Assembly: GCF_947623445.1 (NCBI RefSeq)
Contig: NC_135244.1
Span: forward strand, 6,882,001 to 6,946,000
Reading direction: 5' to 3'
Length of the DNA: 64,000 nucleotides
From: Clavelina lepadiformis
Taxonomy: Eukaryota > Chordata > Ascidiacea > Aplousobranchia > Clavelinidae
In this document: positions 42,001-57,000 of the stretch, in pieces
Position numbering within the stretch: the stretch's first letter is position 1
Layout: each line of letters opens with the position of its first letter
Translations under genes and position numbers: made by a program
Notes under the pieces: model-generated
Database searches by the model: none
Seen by the model: only the letters and a program-made list of their open reading frames with translations
What the model was told of the DNA's origin: nothing

Positions 42001-45000
42001 ACAAATCCGGGATTAGGGCCGGGTTACGGTTACTACCGAGATAGTGCGGTCAAGTCATTATCTGGCCACTTTTACCGGTATCGTTGGCCGACTTGGTGCT
42101 GACATCAGAGAAACAAAAATCACACTTCGGTAGTGTTTATCGACATGAAACGGGAGAAGTGGCAAAGAACTACTTGAAACATTTAATTTCGAATTCCGGT
42201 CAAAAAATTATCGGCATCATATCACAGTCCAACGTATAGCATATAAGTTATCGGACGATCGAAGCCGACTGGAAACGAAAGCTTGTTGTTGGGATTTCAA
42301 TAGCACATGCTGGTAAGTGGATGCCGCTAGAATAATGTAATCGTTGAAATGCCTTGAGTGGTCCCGGTTGTTATTTCTGGCAAGATATTTCCCATCCCGT
42401 ACTCGTCCTTATCATTATTACTTGCCTGTCGAACAAGACACCACGAACTGTAAGATCCGTTTGGGGAGACGACTCTTCATTGAGCCGAGCTCAACCGTTT
42501 TGCGGGACCTCAAAGGCAACGTACGTAAAAACAATACCCGATCATGCGCACTCGGTTTGCGTGAAAAAACAAACAACTGGCTACTAATCTTCTTCTAGTT
42601 AACAGAACCAACACAACAATTCGATTCAGAAGACAGATCTTTTGATAGTCGAGCGCTGGAGAACGTCTTGAGCACTCTGGGGATACTTCCAGTGACCGTG
42701 AGAAATTTTCAGCGCGTTGCTATAATCTCTGCGACATATTTCATACGTTTTTGGTAGCGCATGGTTGTTGTGGATTGTACGCATGTGTAGAAACCGCGCT
42801 CGTCTACAAAGAATTGCTGCACGCCCCCGCATTCACCGATTTTCTTAGTTAAACAAAAAGTAGTTTGTATAATTACATTGTAATTCAAATGTGAAAACCA
42901 CTTTAGACATTACCGTAACGAACCTCGGATTTATGTTCAAATTAATACAAAACTCAATTGTGAAGTCAAAACGCAAAATTAGATTTAAAACTAACTACGA
43001 TATCACCAAGAACGTCACAACTTAAACGTTTACAGATAAAGACTATAATGGGCTGAGAAACTATGTTGACAAACTCACACCAAATCAGCAAGACCATACA
43101 CACGGGTTTTGATTATGTAGGTGGGACTTTTATCGTATTTTCCAGTGTTATTACTGGTCCAGGTGCTTCGTTAGGTAAGCGATCGGTGTGCCACGCCGGG
43201 AAACCGCTGGAACGTGTGAAAACTTTAAATTTTCATCGAGTGTTTCATCGTAACATTGACATCCGGGTTCTTTATTTCGGCCTAATTGGATTATATTTGT
43301 CAAATCTATCAATTAATAAAGTCGCTCTCAGGACATTAATTGGCTATTGCTAATATAGGTTGAACGTTTGCAGGGTCATAAGGATTGCGTTCACACAATC
43401 ACCCAAAACATATTTCATCATGTTCATGGTGATCAGGCAATAACACTGGTCAAAGAGAGCGGTAGCTTTTAGTTCTATCATAATTGTCTATATTTACACA
43501 GCTTTTCTGATTTGTATCTATCGTCGCTAAATTCATCTACTGTCCGACACATCACGTGCCGCCCCTTTCCAGGACATGTCTTGTCTATTGGACACGGAGA
43601 TCACACTTGCACACTTAGCAACGTTTGGACACACAAAACAATGCCGTACATGATTTGGAAAAGCGTATAAAAAGTTTTTCTAAAAACGATGTCTCACCCA
43701 GTACGCCTTATGAATAGATTAACTTTGCAAATTTGAATCCTGTTATGGCCATATTGCTATATAGTGTTTGGGCAGCGGATTAAATCATTTTGATTTGCTC
43801 TTAATGAAATGAGAGTCGTCGTCACAGGATTAACCACTACTTGTTCACATAAAAATTTAATGGCTAAAATTGTAACTATCGCCAAAATAAAATTATAATT
43901 TTATAGAAAGCTATGTTGAAAAAAGTTAACGTACAAATTGTTTTATATATAACTATACAGAACGTAGTTTATTTGTAGCCATATATCCAATACTCTATAT
44001 AAATCATTCCAGCGCAATCCAGAATCTGAATTTTTCGTGTTATGTCATACCTGGTGTAGGTCCCACAGCTGCAAATACGCCCGTTTTAACACAAAATCTC
44101 TACGAGTCTACGTCCTGTAGCGCTGATGAATCTAAAATTACGTCACGAAAATGATGTGCGAAGCGCTAGTTATTCCGACCAAAAAATGCGGTCAAAACCA
44201 GCAAGAGTTTGAAGCACAATGGGTTCGTTAAGGTTTCTACATTTAAAATCATATAAAAAATAATCCAGCCTCCTGCTGGTCGGTGTAATCCCGCGTTGCG
44301 CCTTATATGTAGAAACTTCGGCCTTTGCTGTCTCATGTATCATTCGATAATAATTGACCGTTTGACATTAGCCGGGTGCATCCTTTAGGAAATTCTTCTT
44401 CTCAGGTCAGGTGCTGTTTCCTAATCTCCCATCTGTGAGCAATCTTTCAAGACTTAATTGTCCCGTGCTCCCATATTCTAAGTCATAAATTGCCTTGAAA
44501 CAAGCGCATCTGCAAGCGCGTGTGTACACTAATGAGCAGTGACCGGTGATTTCCAAATCGAGATTTCAGTATGAACATAAACGTTTCTGTAAATACGCTA
44601 TCAGTACAAAGTATAAAATCGACCAATCAAACGAAAAACCTTACGGGAATTTCATTTTAGGGAATTGAGCTCCTAGTTTGAATGAAAGGAGCAACACTCA
44701 AACAATATACAAAAGCAGGCCATAGCAGCACTTCCAAGAATCAGCGAAAGTGTGCGTTGCTGTGAGTTGCGCAATTATTGGAACAATTCGATCCATTGCT
44801 TAAGACTTTCTGATTGGACGCCTTAACTTACAGCGCGTGCTGAGGCAAAGACCTCGCAAGGCGGTCGTAACAGCGGGCGCCCTAATACTAATAACTAGTG
44901 ATTAATACGGTGAGAAAATTAATAAACTGAAACATGTCATTTTATATCCTTTAAAACTTTCAAACTCTACAGAGGTTGTGATTAACCAACACTAAAAACA

Positions 45001-48000
45001 ACGACTACCAAACGTTTTGGTAATTAAGATTCGCATTGAATTTGGAAGGTGACTTAAGTACTGGACTTTGTTTTGTTCATTTCCAGCGCTGTAAACAAGC
45101 TGTTGCCAAGCGCTGGTTAAGATCATTATTTATGTGAGCCTCAATTGGATGCAGGAGACGAGGTTTCCTCCTGCGTCGACGTTTTGTAAAATCCTCGTTT
45201 GACGAGCGTTTAAGACCTTTCAAAATACAGGAGATGTAATATAATGCTGCCACAGACTTAATTAAGCCCACAAGCTCAAAAACGAATACATACAAAGGCA
45301 AAACACGTGCAGTTTGAAACTGTGGAACGTTCAGGAGGAATAACATCCGTGGATGTTGCATAGTTAAATTTGCCTCGTACCGACGTACGTCCATAAGACC
45401 TCGGTCACGTGACCTATTCAAGAAAGCGCGCCGTCTCAACCGTTGCTTGCGCATAGCGTCCATTTTGTCGTGTTGCAAATTTAACATTGAAATACAATAA
45501 GGGAGCAAAGTTGTTTTTGAAAATCGAGTTTTATTTTAAAGAACAAAAAATGTTAGATTTAGAGAACTAAATAATACCTTTTGATGAAAAACTTTAATAT
45601 TCGGAAAAGAGTACAGTATGTGTAGACCAAAATCGTTGCTGAAAATGCGTTGGAGACACAATCATTTTTATCGCAACATATAAATCGTATCAGATTTAAA
45701 CTAAACCACGCTGGAGGTTAAACTTAAACAAATAAAGACATTAAATCATTGCACAAATCAAACATATAAACCTATTTTAAGTAAATTTAAAGCTACGAGT
45801 TTCATTAATTTCTGGAGGCCCAATATTTGTGTATTATTTACGCATCTCACATTAAGTCAATAGACCCACTCATGCATATTAACATATGCCGCTCCTACTT
45901 TTTGCACTTGCTTCATTAATATGTTTGTTTTAGAGAGAGCTGCAAGCCCATCCGATTAGCCGCGTTTTAAAGTGTAATTCCATTCGAGCCCAATAGCAAA
46001 CAACGTACCATTGGTCTCATTTCTGCTAATCCCCTGTGTCGGCGAGTTCGTATCGACACGCGTTACAAAAACGTCTCAATGACAGCTCAATAACAGTAAC
46101 TTTTTTGAAAGGTATCATTAAATTTTGTTAATATATAGAAACCGATTTTTGGACAAATTTGTGCAATATTTGAGGAATTCAACAAAGTTTTTTTAATCAG
46201 GGTATAGACATTTACGGAAAAAGGTTATCGGCACTTAATATAATATATTTATTTATTACGACGGTGTGTATGTATCAGTAATAAATAAGCTAACTATTTT
46301 CATTATGACAGGAAAAAAATGCGATATGCGACCGTGGGATTTTGTTCGCACATGAAAACATCGATTAAATTTTATCACATGTATCAAAAAAACGTCCTTA
46401 GTAAATTTAATATCAGTTTCGGCGAAATCCGATTGCTGGCTTGTTGTGAACGCAAAGGGTAGAAGGACGGTATGATTACCGAGCTCTGTTTTGAGAATTT
46501 TTATCACTTTCGCTTGCCAGTGGTGCCAGCGATAGTTGATTCTCATAATAACACAGACAAGGAAACAAGACATAGGCTGAGAACAGTGTTCCAAACGCTG
46601 AAATAAAAATTGACTTGTGATGGATTCAAAGTAAACAATGCAAAAAGTTTAACATTGGAAAATTTTATTGTTATGTAACAGAGCCTTATTATTTTTTCTT
46701 AAAAGCATGGTTTTTGTTTAATCGGCAGAAAGCAACTTAAACGAAAGAAAATTAAATTCCTTATCAAAGAATACGAAACATGACTATTCAAAACATTTCC
46801 TGACTAGGCGCTATTTTAACATTTGCGTAATGATATTTAAAAACTTGTCATTTGCAAATACGATATTAGTTTGTATGGAAAAATTTAAACCAAAACCACA
46901 AAGACAGCATAAATTATACATGACACATTCTACAGAAAAGACGTCATCAGATGTTATGCCAAAAGCTTCTCGGTGTTTTTCCATTGAAATGGGAGGTTTA
47001 AAAATCTTTCGCAGACTTGAAGTTATGTGACGGCAGATTGCGAGACTGAAAATGGCCGTCTTAACGGGGCGTGTTTTCGGCGATAATCCAGTCACTTAAC
47101 GTAATAAATCGGCAGAATAAGGACAAACCTAGTGGTTAAGTTGAATCCCGTGATAGAAATTAAATTCGTAAAGCACACAATACCAAATATGCGTATTAAA
47201 ACACGCTGTAATCGGCTTTAAGTTGATTAATTAGCAACGCACAAAACTCTGCATTTGTCTTAGTTGATTAGACAAAGTGGGTATCGTTAGCGACAAAGAA
47301 TTTGATCTCAATGTTTGACTAACCGAACATCATAATCCAAAACCCAATCGCAACTGAATAATGGGAATTAGGTAATCGTGGTAATGGTTTTGATATCACT
47401 CTCCTAACAAGTGCAACAGCGACTTGCGTGGAAGTACGTATATTAAAACGAAAACGACCAGATTTCACAAACTGTAGCCGTCATCCAAAATTTTTGAAAA
47501 ATTTGACTAAAGCTGTGATACAAAAGCTGCTTTAAGAAAAGAAATAGTTGCTGTGTGGTTGAAACTTATTGGTATGTTCGCGGGAATTGTTAAGGTTTTT
47601 TCGTCACAAGATATTTTGTGCCGTAAAGTAGGCAATATAGTACAGGAATAAATTCTTATATAGTTTTAATCTATTGAAAAGAAGACACAAAAGCACTTGA
47701 AGCGAAACACCCCAGTGCGAGTAAACACTCAAAAGTTTCCGGTTAATTTGTGTGAAGAGGGGGCCCACCATTGTTTTTAAATGAATCCCGTTTAACTGAC
47801 ATCGGCAAGAGAGGCGAGAAAGTGGCCACGACAATGGAGTATCTTTTCCTTGCTTTCCGCCCCTCAACGATGTAGCAAAATCGACGCAGCGTAAACTGAC
47901 AACCAGTGAAGTGTTCTGAGCCTTCGTAAAGATGAGCAGCAGGCAATTAAGGGGGACGATGCCGCCACTCCAAGCGCGAGCGACGACCTAGTGGGTCAGT

Positions 48001-51000
48001 ATGAATCGATCGACGCATACTTCGATGGCCGAGAGAGACTCCAAGAGATCGACAAGCATTTCCAATCGGTCTGCACATTCTTTTTTGTTTTATTTTTTAT
48101 TTTTTGTTATTAAATAACTGTTATTTCCACGTTAATAACATTGGAATTCACCTTCGATACGAAAAACCATTCACGATGTTGATCATTATTTTGGATAAGC
48201 GTTTTAAGCTCAAGACCTGTTGTACGGAAGCAACAACCCTAAATTAGTAACTTCAGCCTTCAGCAAGGAAGTCGTTTAGACTTGACAATGAAGCTGTTTA
48301 AACACATTGCGGTCAGCACATTGTCGTCGATAAGATACTTATTTTACTCAAACGGTAGCTCTCGACAACTGTAAGTAGAAAAGGTCGCGACACATAAGCC
48401 TCTAAAACACAAGAGGGTTTACTATCTCGCCCAAAGCTTATCTTTGTTACACTAAACTACTAAAGGACTGGGACATGGCGTTGTCGGGTTAATACCTTCG
48501 CTATGTCATATAATCATACTCAGTGCTAACATTGAATGAGTCGCACTCAAGTATCACGGCTATTATTTGCGTGGCATGTCGATCTTGTACTGAGTTTTCA
48601 AGACCTGTTTTGAAGAATATGAAAATAGTCACGAACCTGTTAATGGGAGATCGGCCGTTTTAGTCCATCACCCTCATAATATCATCTCAGGGCCATCTGC
48701 GTTCTCATCAAGCACTTAACACGTGAACGTGATATTTTCTCATTTTTCTACTTTTTTAATCAAATAACCACTCAGACGTAATGTTTCCAAACAAAGCTTT
48801 CTGAAGAAAGCGTTCACTTGATCGCGCGAAACAACATATTTGTCAAATTTAAGGTGCTTGTCCGTGACATTTATAGCCCTGTACAGGTCAAACAAAATGG
48901 TACGTTATCTGCTTGAATATACTTATGGTCAAGATTCAGCTTTAAAGAGAAGGTCTGGATGACGTCATGGGTACAGTAGCAACTTGAAGGCATGTCAGCC
49001 GGCAAAAACTACATCACTTGTATAATTTCGTATTACAAAATTAAAAATTTTAGTTTGACACAAGAAAAGGAGTTTTTATTTTCATACTCTCATATAGCAC
49101 GTTTACGGTTTTCTGAGAAGTGAGTATGATATGGCTAACGACTTAGCTCTGAGTAACCCCATTCATATCTTTAAGAGACACCGCAAGTTTGTAAATAATA
49201 AAAGCAAAATGATGACCAAGTTTTGTCGACAGCTGGAAGTTATCTATCAGGAGGTGATATAAAGGATCACTTTCCCACGCTAATTTGTGTCATAAAAAGT
49301 AAAAATAATCTGACAGGCCAGCATATAAGCAATAATCACCAAAACAGACAACACCATTGGATGTTTTTATAGGAACGCCGGAAAAAGCCAAATTTCCCCA
49401 GCAGGCTTAAAAGCTCAATCAAAACAAAGAAAAACACAGGTGAAGAAGTTCTGTTAACAGCACTGAGGCAAAGAGTGTTATGTTTTCTTTAAAAAAATAA
49501 AATTAATCGTATAGTTAATAAACTGATGGCAATCGGCAGACTATGTACCAAAACGTGTGTTAGGATTCCATGAAACAAAAACGGTAACTGGCCGAGCTTC
49601 TATAGTTTCAATAAAGATATGTGAATGGAAAGTTCACCTTATGTTTATACACAGCTTGGGATAAAAATGTTGTCGAGTGACGTAAAACTTCAAAATGTAC
49701 AAGCAGAGACAAGGCACTTTCCCACACGAAAGGACATTTACTGTAGACATTTTGCAGTGTCTTGAGTAAAAAGCTAACATTTGAAGCAGGTAGGTTGTTC
49801 TTATAATAAAGCAATTCGGAAGACGGTTGCACGCAACCGCACAAACTGACATTGTCAGACCTAAAAATTCCCGGTAGTGTTCTCTCGCTATTATTAACTT
49901 TGCAAAGACGTAATTTTAATCGAGCTAGCTTTATGCTGGTTGATTTTGAAAATCCTTGGATATAAGATTCTTTCGCATCTTTGTTCGGACACTAGATTGG
50001 GAGAAAGATTGAAACCACAAACGAGAACCTAACAAGATTTCCCAAAATTAGCTTTTTAACCGCAAAGGGCAATTACAAAAAGCGGAAATGGTTATTATCC
50101 TAATATGAAGTCCTGGGTTCCAAGAGCACCTAATCGGGGTAATCCATTCACTTGGATAAACTTTACAAATGTCAGCCTGTTCGGCACTGAAGTCAGCGCC
50201 ATTTTGCCATATATTTAGGGCGATCAATCAGAGATTACTTCCATAAGCAAACCCTTCTCCGTCTCTCTGACGTAAGGACACCGTTTGCTGGTAGAATTTT
50301 GCACGCAACCCACCTACAATTCCCACGAGAGGAAGTGGCGCACAAGATGCCACGGCTCAAACAAAGCCGGCCGCAAGTCACCGCAAAACCGGGCGTCAGT
50401 CGTTTTGACACCGTTCGACTTATTTTCTTTCAAGAGAAACATCTCCGTGTTAGATTAAACTACCTGCGGCTGTCGCTTTTGTCTCCCCGCGGTTCGTGCT
50501 CGTTTCTCTTTGACAGCCAGCAGTCGCAAGTTGGGTAATTGCGGAAACTATCACTGCCGCATTTACGCACGGGATGTCCGATCAGAGGCGCTCATTTGGC
50601 ATCCGGAAATGGCGCTATCAAGCACTTCGCTGACGCACCTACCGTGGAAGAGCACCGACGACCATCACATTCTGACACCCTCATACTGACTCATTCGCGG
50701 TGATGGTGTCATTGCAATACTGTGATGTTTTGTCGCGTTACACAACCTATTTGCTTTCAAACCATAAACAAGGTTGTTTAAAGACAACCAAGTAATGAAA
50801 AACGCACATTCTGCAAAAAATTGTGCGCACGCGAAGACTACTCGACGCCGGTACTACAAGTATGCGCAGTATGGCATAACTGCTGGAAAACAAAACCGAT
50901 TAAGTCATGCTCCAAGTCTGACGTAATGTCTAAAGCAAGAGGAGAAAGATGTTGATGTCATAATAGTTTGTGCAGTCTCAAAGCAGCGAGCGTGACACTT

Positions 51001-54000
51001 AACTATGATTATATCAGAAAATATAATTCAACGACATTATATACATACATTACATTATTATACATTACATACATATGAACAAAATATAAAAATTTATAAT
51101 AATATATAAAGAAATTTAATATAAAAAGTAAAACATTTCCTTAGAAGTAGTGTTATATTCATTATTTTACGGACGTCCTTATCTTGTCCATAGCTTTTTA
51201 ACAAACCCCTACGCATGGAGTATACGTAAAGATTTTGTGAAGATGTTGTTATAGCAAGTGGCGGCTTTACATCGCTTTTATATATTTTTGTTATGAATTT
51301 CCAAGATTGACAGAAGGATTGCCCGAAAATCATTTTAGAAAAAAGCAAAAAAAACCTATGCAAGAAACCCGGAGCATGCACTTTTCACCCTCTCAAATGC
51401 CATTACCACGAATAGTGGCAAAATCTTGGCAATTATTCAGCATTTTTTATCATAAAAAGCATCCAGTAATACGGCACCTGGGTGCTGCTCGAGGCTTTCG
51501 TGATAATCACAGCAAATAAAGGAAATATTGGCAAACTATTCAGGAAATTAATTGAACCAAACTATTGTTCACACCCAAACTTACAGCAGAAAATTCTGCA
51601 ATGAAGGTTTAATCAATCTCTTTAAGGGAGTTCGATTGCCGATCTTTACTTTACCTGCTGGGTGCGAAAAGTCGTTGTATTTTCACTTACATTCCGCATA
51701 TTGTATGTAGCCTATATATGGTTGGTCGTGCTAATGGGAATTACGAACCCTGTATATATGCAAGAGCGATCATGGTGACCATGGCAACCAGAAGTAACCG
51801 AACAGCGCTATGGTGCCAGCTGGTAAATATTTGTATCGCAAATGCAACGACGGTATAGGACATTATATCTTATTCTTGTAGAAAGTAACTGCTTTATACT
51901 ATTGTAATGGTCTGGGCATCCAGTAATTTTCCATCACGTTTTTAAGCTTAATTTGGGCTTAAGTGTAAACAGGTGAAAAGATGGTTCTGAATAGAATAGA
52001 ACTTATCCAAAAATCCGAACAAAAGTCATCGTCTGTCACTTTTAATTCTTTCCCAATAGGCGTGTGGATTCATGCGACTGTATAAATAAATAATAGGATA
52101 TTTTACCCTTTTTTCGACCCGCGCCTCGTTGTGTGGAAAATCAGAACAAAAGAATTGAACAATCACCTTTTTAATCGGGCACCGGAACATAATGCAAAAC
52201 GGTAGTTTGCGGTTATCGAGGGAGGAGCCAACACCAACCAGCATGCTGTCTGTCTTGTGAAAGGATGCAGAAGCTGATCCAATTAGGCGATCTAGCCCGA
52301 GCTATTCATGCAAAGTCACAATGACCATTTGGCAACACTCCTTCTTGAAGTTTGGGCGCGAGATATCAAATATTGCGAACTTATTAAGAACTACCTGGAC
52401 CTGATGTTTGTGAAAGTGATGTATGTATAATAGACAGGACAAAACCGAACTAGGTTTAAAAGATCATCATGATTGTAGCTTAGTGTGATTCGTTTTTTAT
52501 CTGCTTTTATGTACAAACTGAACAGAATATTATTTATAATATTTTTTTACTATTTTCTATCAAATAACAAATTTTTAAGTGATTACAAAATAAATAACTG
52601 AATTAAAATTCATCAAAGTTATGTGTTAACTTATACCGCACCGGGGTGCTACATAGAAAAAAAGTCAAGCAAAAAATTCAACAAAAATAACATCCACCCG
52701 GCCCCAATGTCATTTGAAGTTGGCGGAACGACTTTTAATTAATAAAATTAATCGCTCATTGATGTGGTGGAGTGCAAACCCATGTTGTCAGAGAAACGTA
52801 CTCTCACACAAAAGATAGATAAATCACCCTTTGTTGGGGAGAACGACTTTAATACTTTCAAGTCTGAAAAGAAAACCCTTGTTTATTCGTTCTTTTATCA
52901 CTTCTCTGCGCATCCTACCCCACTCCACTTCAGAGTGTTTGCATTCGTGGATGTCTTATACACCTTATTTATGCCGATTATATTTTGCCCGTCACGATTA
53001 AATATCTCAGGCTAAATTGTATAATCCAGGAAATGTTTGCGGTCTTGTCAAAGCCCTGACAGCGGACCGATGAATAGGGTCAGAAAACGGCGCGATCGGT
53101 CTGTGCTGACAGAACGTGATCCAACGAGTTTGAGTTATGACACAGTCACAAATTTACTCTATCGAGGTTTCAAAAGACTCGTAAGGGATGAACTTGGTTC
53201 TTTGACAGGGATTACAAAAGGTTTAACGCTTCCCGGTAGCCAATTGCAAACAGAGCTGTGTACATACGGTATACGCATCCCCAGCTGGGTATGTTGAACG
53301 CAATCCGATCTTACGCTTGTTAAGGGAAGAGTATGTCCCCGTTGTGGAAGAACAAACAACGACTATTGATACAGATAACGCAAAGCTGGGACCTTCTATT
53401 GGACAAAGCGAATTTAACTAGGCGTGGATCTCGGCCCACAATTGCATTGGTGACTTAAGGGTTTAGACCTGTCAAAGTCACGTTTACCGAGTGGGTTTTT
53501 ATCTGATAGATGCCAAAGCGTGACGTTTAATGAACTCGTTATGTTCGAATCTATTCATCAGACAAGCTCTAGTCTTTACCAGGATCCACCATTGTAGAAA
53601 TTAAAATGAAATATCAGGAATCTATCAACGCCACGCCCCTAATCAAACGTGTGAGATCTCAAAGAATTGGGACCGATAAACATTATAACATAATAGATGA
53701 AAATTTTCGGCAAATCTCCTTTTCAAATATAGAAGATGCTGTTCAAACACCTCACAATAAGTACGAGAAACGGAACGCGTGAAATTAAAACACGACAAAT
53801 GTAAGAAAACTCTGCGACTAAGTTTAGCAGGCAGTGTCATGCAAAATGGCGCGAAAATGTTCCTTTTGTTTACGCAAGTTTTATCTTGCGGTGCTGGCAC
53901 GTACCTGACAATACACGCACGTATCATCTCCGTCGCGTGACCACTCCTGTCGGAGCAGCGTGCAAATATGCATGGGTGCAATGGAAATATACCGGTAATG

Positions 54001-57000
54001 TACTTAAATGCGGACCCAAAAGGTGGGTATTGGCTTCCGCTAGAGTCAATACTGTGTTCAATCAAAACAGCGGATCCACGCGGAGTGACAATTAAGAAGC
54101 GGGTTATATTTATGCCGCAGAAACGATTAGACCCAGGTGTTCATATTGAGACTTGTGCTTCCGTGCGAGTGGCGCAGCGCCACTGCATTTGACAAGCCAA
54201 GCTCTCTATTTCCAAATCTTTCCAAGCTGCTTGCTCCATGCACTCTCTACCTTTTGGTAACCTTCAGCAAGACAACGAGCATTTGAAAGCGTTATAATAT
54301 TTCCGATCGGGAAAATTCGCGGTCATTAGCCAATGCTCTGCAGTAACATTGGCAATTTGCTTAGGTGGCAGACATCGCGTCTGACTATAGGTTAAGTTGA
54401 CATTTTTGCAAGAGCTCTTGAAAAGGTTAGTATTTTGCCGGGAACGCTATACCTGGCTCACGCTAAACACGGTGTGATAGTTGATGGACGTTTGAAAATT
54501 TTGTAATTGGAAATTTATAGTCGTGAAAATGAACCTGCAAAAATTGGACAAACATTTTCTGGCGAACGTCATTTTGCACTTAATTGTAAAATCAGAGCAT
54601 AACATACCAAATGGTCGTTGTACAAGAACATGGGCGATTGAATTTTAATTTGTTTTCAAAATAAAGAACACGTCTAAACTTGAAAATTCAACCGATTTTT
54701 GATTTAAGCAGGTTAATATTTCCAAAAAAAATGTGGTGCAAGTTGTATCTTTGTCATGGAATATTTTTCACGCCTGTTTCACAAGCACTGCATTTTAATG
54801 TTGTATCACCCAATTTGTAAAGCACTAGTTTATGGTGTAAGCTGTTTATGACTATTTAGAGTTTGTTTTTGTTTTACGTCAACCGCTGCTTTCTCATACG
54901 CTGTATCAATTTTATTATCGCCATTAAACGGTTATCGACTGACCTCCAGTTTTACGCGATTGACCGTAAATTCGAGAAACGAACCTGGTAGAGTTCCATT
55001 TAACGACCACAGGCAGACAGTCGAAAATAAGTGCTACATCTTTTTTAACAAATCGACATTAATTATCTGGTTTCCAATCTATTAAAATAAAAAAAAATTT
55101 TCAAAAATGAAACTAGTTTTATTGATAAAAATATCAAGCACGTAATGCACCAAGTCTTTGTTGGATACCGGGAATATTGCGAGTGAAACTTGACATACGT
55201 TGAAAGTTGCTTTGGGCGCAAACAAAACTCTTAAATTACTGATGATGACACAGCTAACACGAGACAATAGGGGGATAGTATGTTCTTATAAAGATTTAAA
55301 CGAAACCTTTTTAACTATCTGTATTAGGTTACCGAGCGTAATTAGCGTCGGATGATCCAATATACCGGTACTCGTCCGTCATGTTTTGTCTACCGGTAGA
55401 ATGACAGCGATTATTTTTTAATTCCTTCTTCTGTCCCAGTTTGTTTTCTTTTGCGTTTTGAGATCATATTATGCCTGAGTTTTTGTGTCTTAACCGGTTT
55501 GTACCAAACGGCCATCTACACGTAAAACGATATTTTATGGCAATAAAACTATTTTGAGTTTTTGTTCCGCGGGATTAAAAATATGCAAACAGGTCACAAG
55601 CTTCACAACAAGTCATCCCTGACGGATGTTTTACAAAAGGGTCGGACATCTTCGCATCTGTCCCAGACAAAACAAAGTAAAACTTCAAAGGGAAATAATA
55701 CAAAAACAAGACCAAAAGTCAAAGTGGCACGCCCTACAAGTCTATCTCCAGAGATACAACTTTGTAAAGACATTTCCGTTAAAGGCATCAAGTTACCTAA
55801 TAACACAAACTTACATTTTAGCAAATCATACCCATTTACAGCCGACAAGAAGATATAACGACAATTATGAGGAGAGTACTTGACCTGATTAATTGATGAA
55901 TGGCTGAAATTCCCCGATTTTCTCAAGATCACTTGTGTTTATATCATATCAATATTTTCCTGATGATTTGTCAAGAGGTCAAACGAAATGCTGAATTAGG
56001 TACTCTACGCACTACGCAGTGTATGGCACGTAAGCGCCATTTGAATTAATCTTCTGCGGTCGCTATCGTTGTGACAAAGCGGCACAAATTACTTCAATAA
56101 CGCCAGTCGTGCATTTCCGCAGACGTAATCATTGGCATGACATCTTGAACGATGACGCAAAATTTGATTCGCATTGCACTGAAGTTGACCATGACCACTT
56201 CGTGATGACAAACACGTACTAACAAGGTGCATGTCAAGATAGCGGTAAAATTGCATGAAATATTGGGCTTTCATTACCCGCGACATTTTTTCTACTGGCA
56301 AAGCTATTCACATAATTTCCAATGCTTGACGACAAGTATCGCAAGGAGAAAAGGAAAGTGAAAAATTCGCTTAATATACTACGGTTGGCTCTATGTCTTC
56401 ACTTGAAGTTAAAGCGAGCAAAGAGCTTTTGTATAATTAATTTCAACGACATTTAAAGTCGAGAGATGGTAATTTCAAATTCACATACCTGATATTGTCT
56501 TCTCGCTTTAAACTTATTCCAAATATCAACTTTATTACTCTTCCCAAAGAATATTTCCCATCTTTGTCTAACTTCACAATCACAAACCTTTTCATATGTC
56601 AACGAGTAAAGTGATCTCGGGCTTTTCCCATTCACCGTCAACTACTACCTCGACGAAGACAAAAGCGACATAGGTCAATCACCAGAGATATAGGGTTTAG
56701 AGTGATCGAAGGGCACCAAAATGCGCTTACCTCGACGTTTTTGCTGTCTAACTGCCCACCGGTCAAGCAGGTAAGGTAAATAGGTAATTGCTACAATCAG
56801 GTTGATTTGGATCAAATGAAAGTTAATCTTTACTTGTCATGACATGTAATTAATGATGTTTCAAGAAAAAAATCCACAAAGAGTTAGATGCAATGTTTTA
56901 CAAAGACAAACACAACAAGCTGAAAAACATTCAAGTTGTCTTTTGTAATCACTTAGAGAATGGTAAACAGGTTTTCGTAAGTCGGCAGCTTATGAAATTT

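Noticed and set aside
42344..42598. Overlapping 77-84 codon plus-strand frames
   Set aside because: Three mutually overlapping frames without protein-like motifs; typical of chance in less AT-rich DNA.
45077..45508. 143-codon minus-strand frame with a basic start (MDAMRKQRLRRRAF), considered as a NuRD-type N-terminal exon of gene B
   Set aside because: The candidate donor phase (2) does not join the known downstream exons, the 60-nt exon at 38955-39014 already gives a phase-matched start, and the rest of the frame resembles no protein.
53643..54065. 140-codon minus-strand frame
   Set aside because: Composition is unlike a conserved protein, with no domain, no matching splice context, and competing open frames on the other strand.
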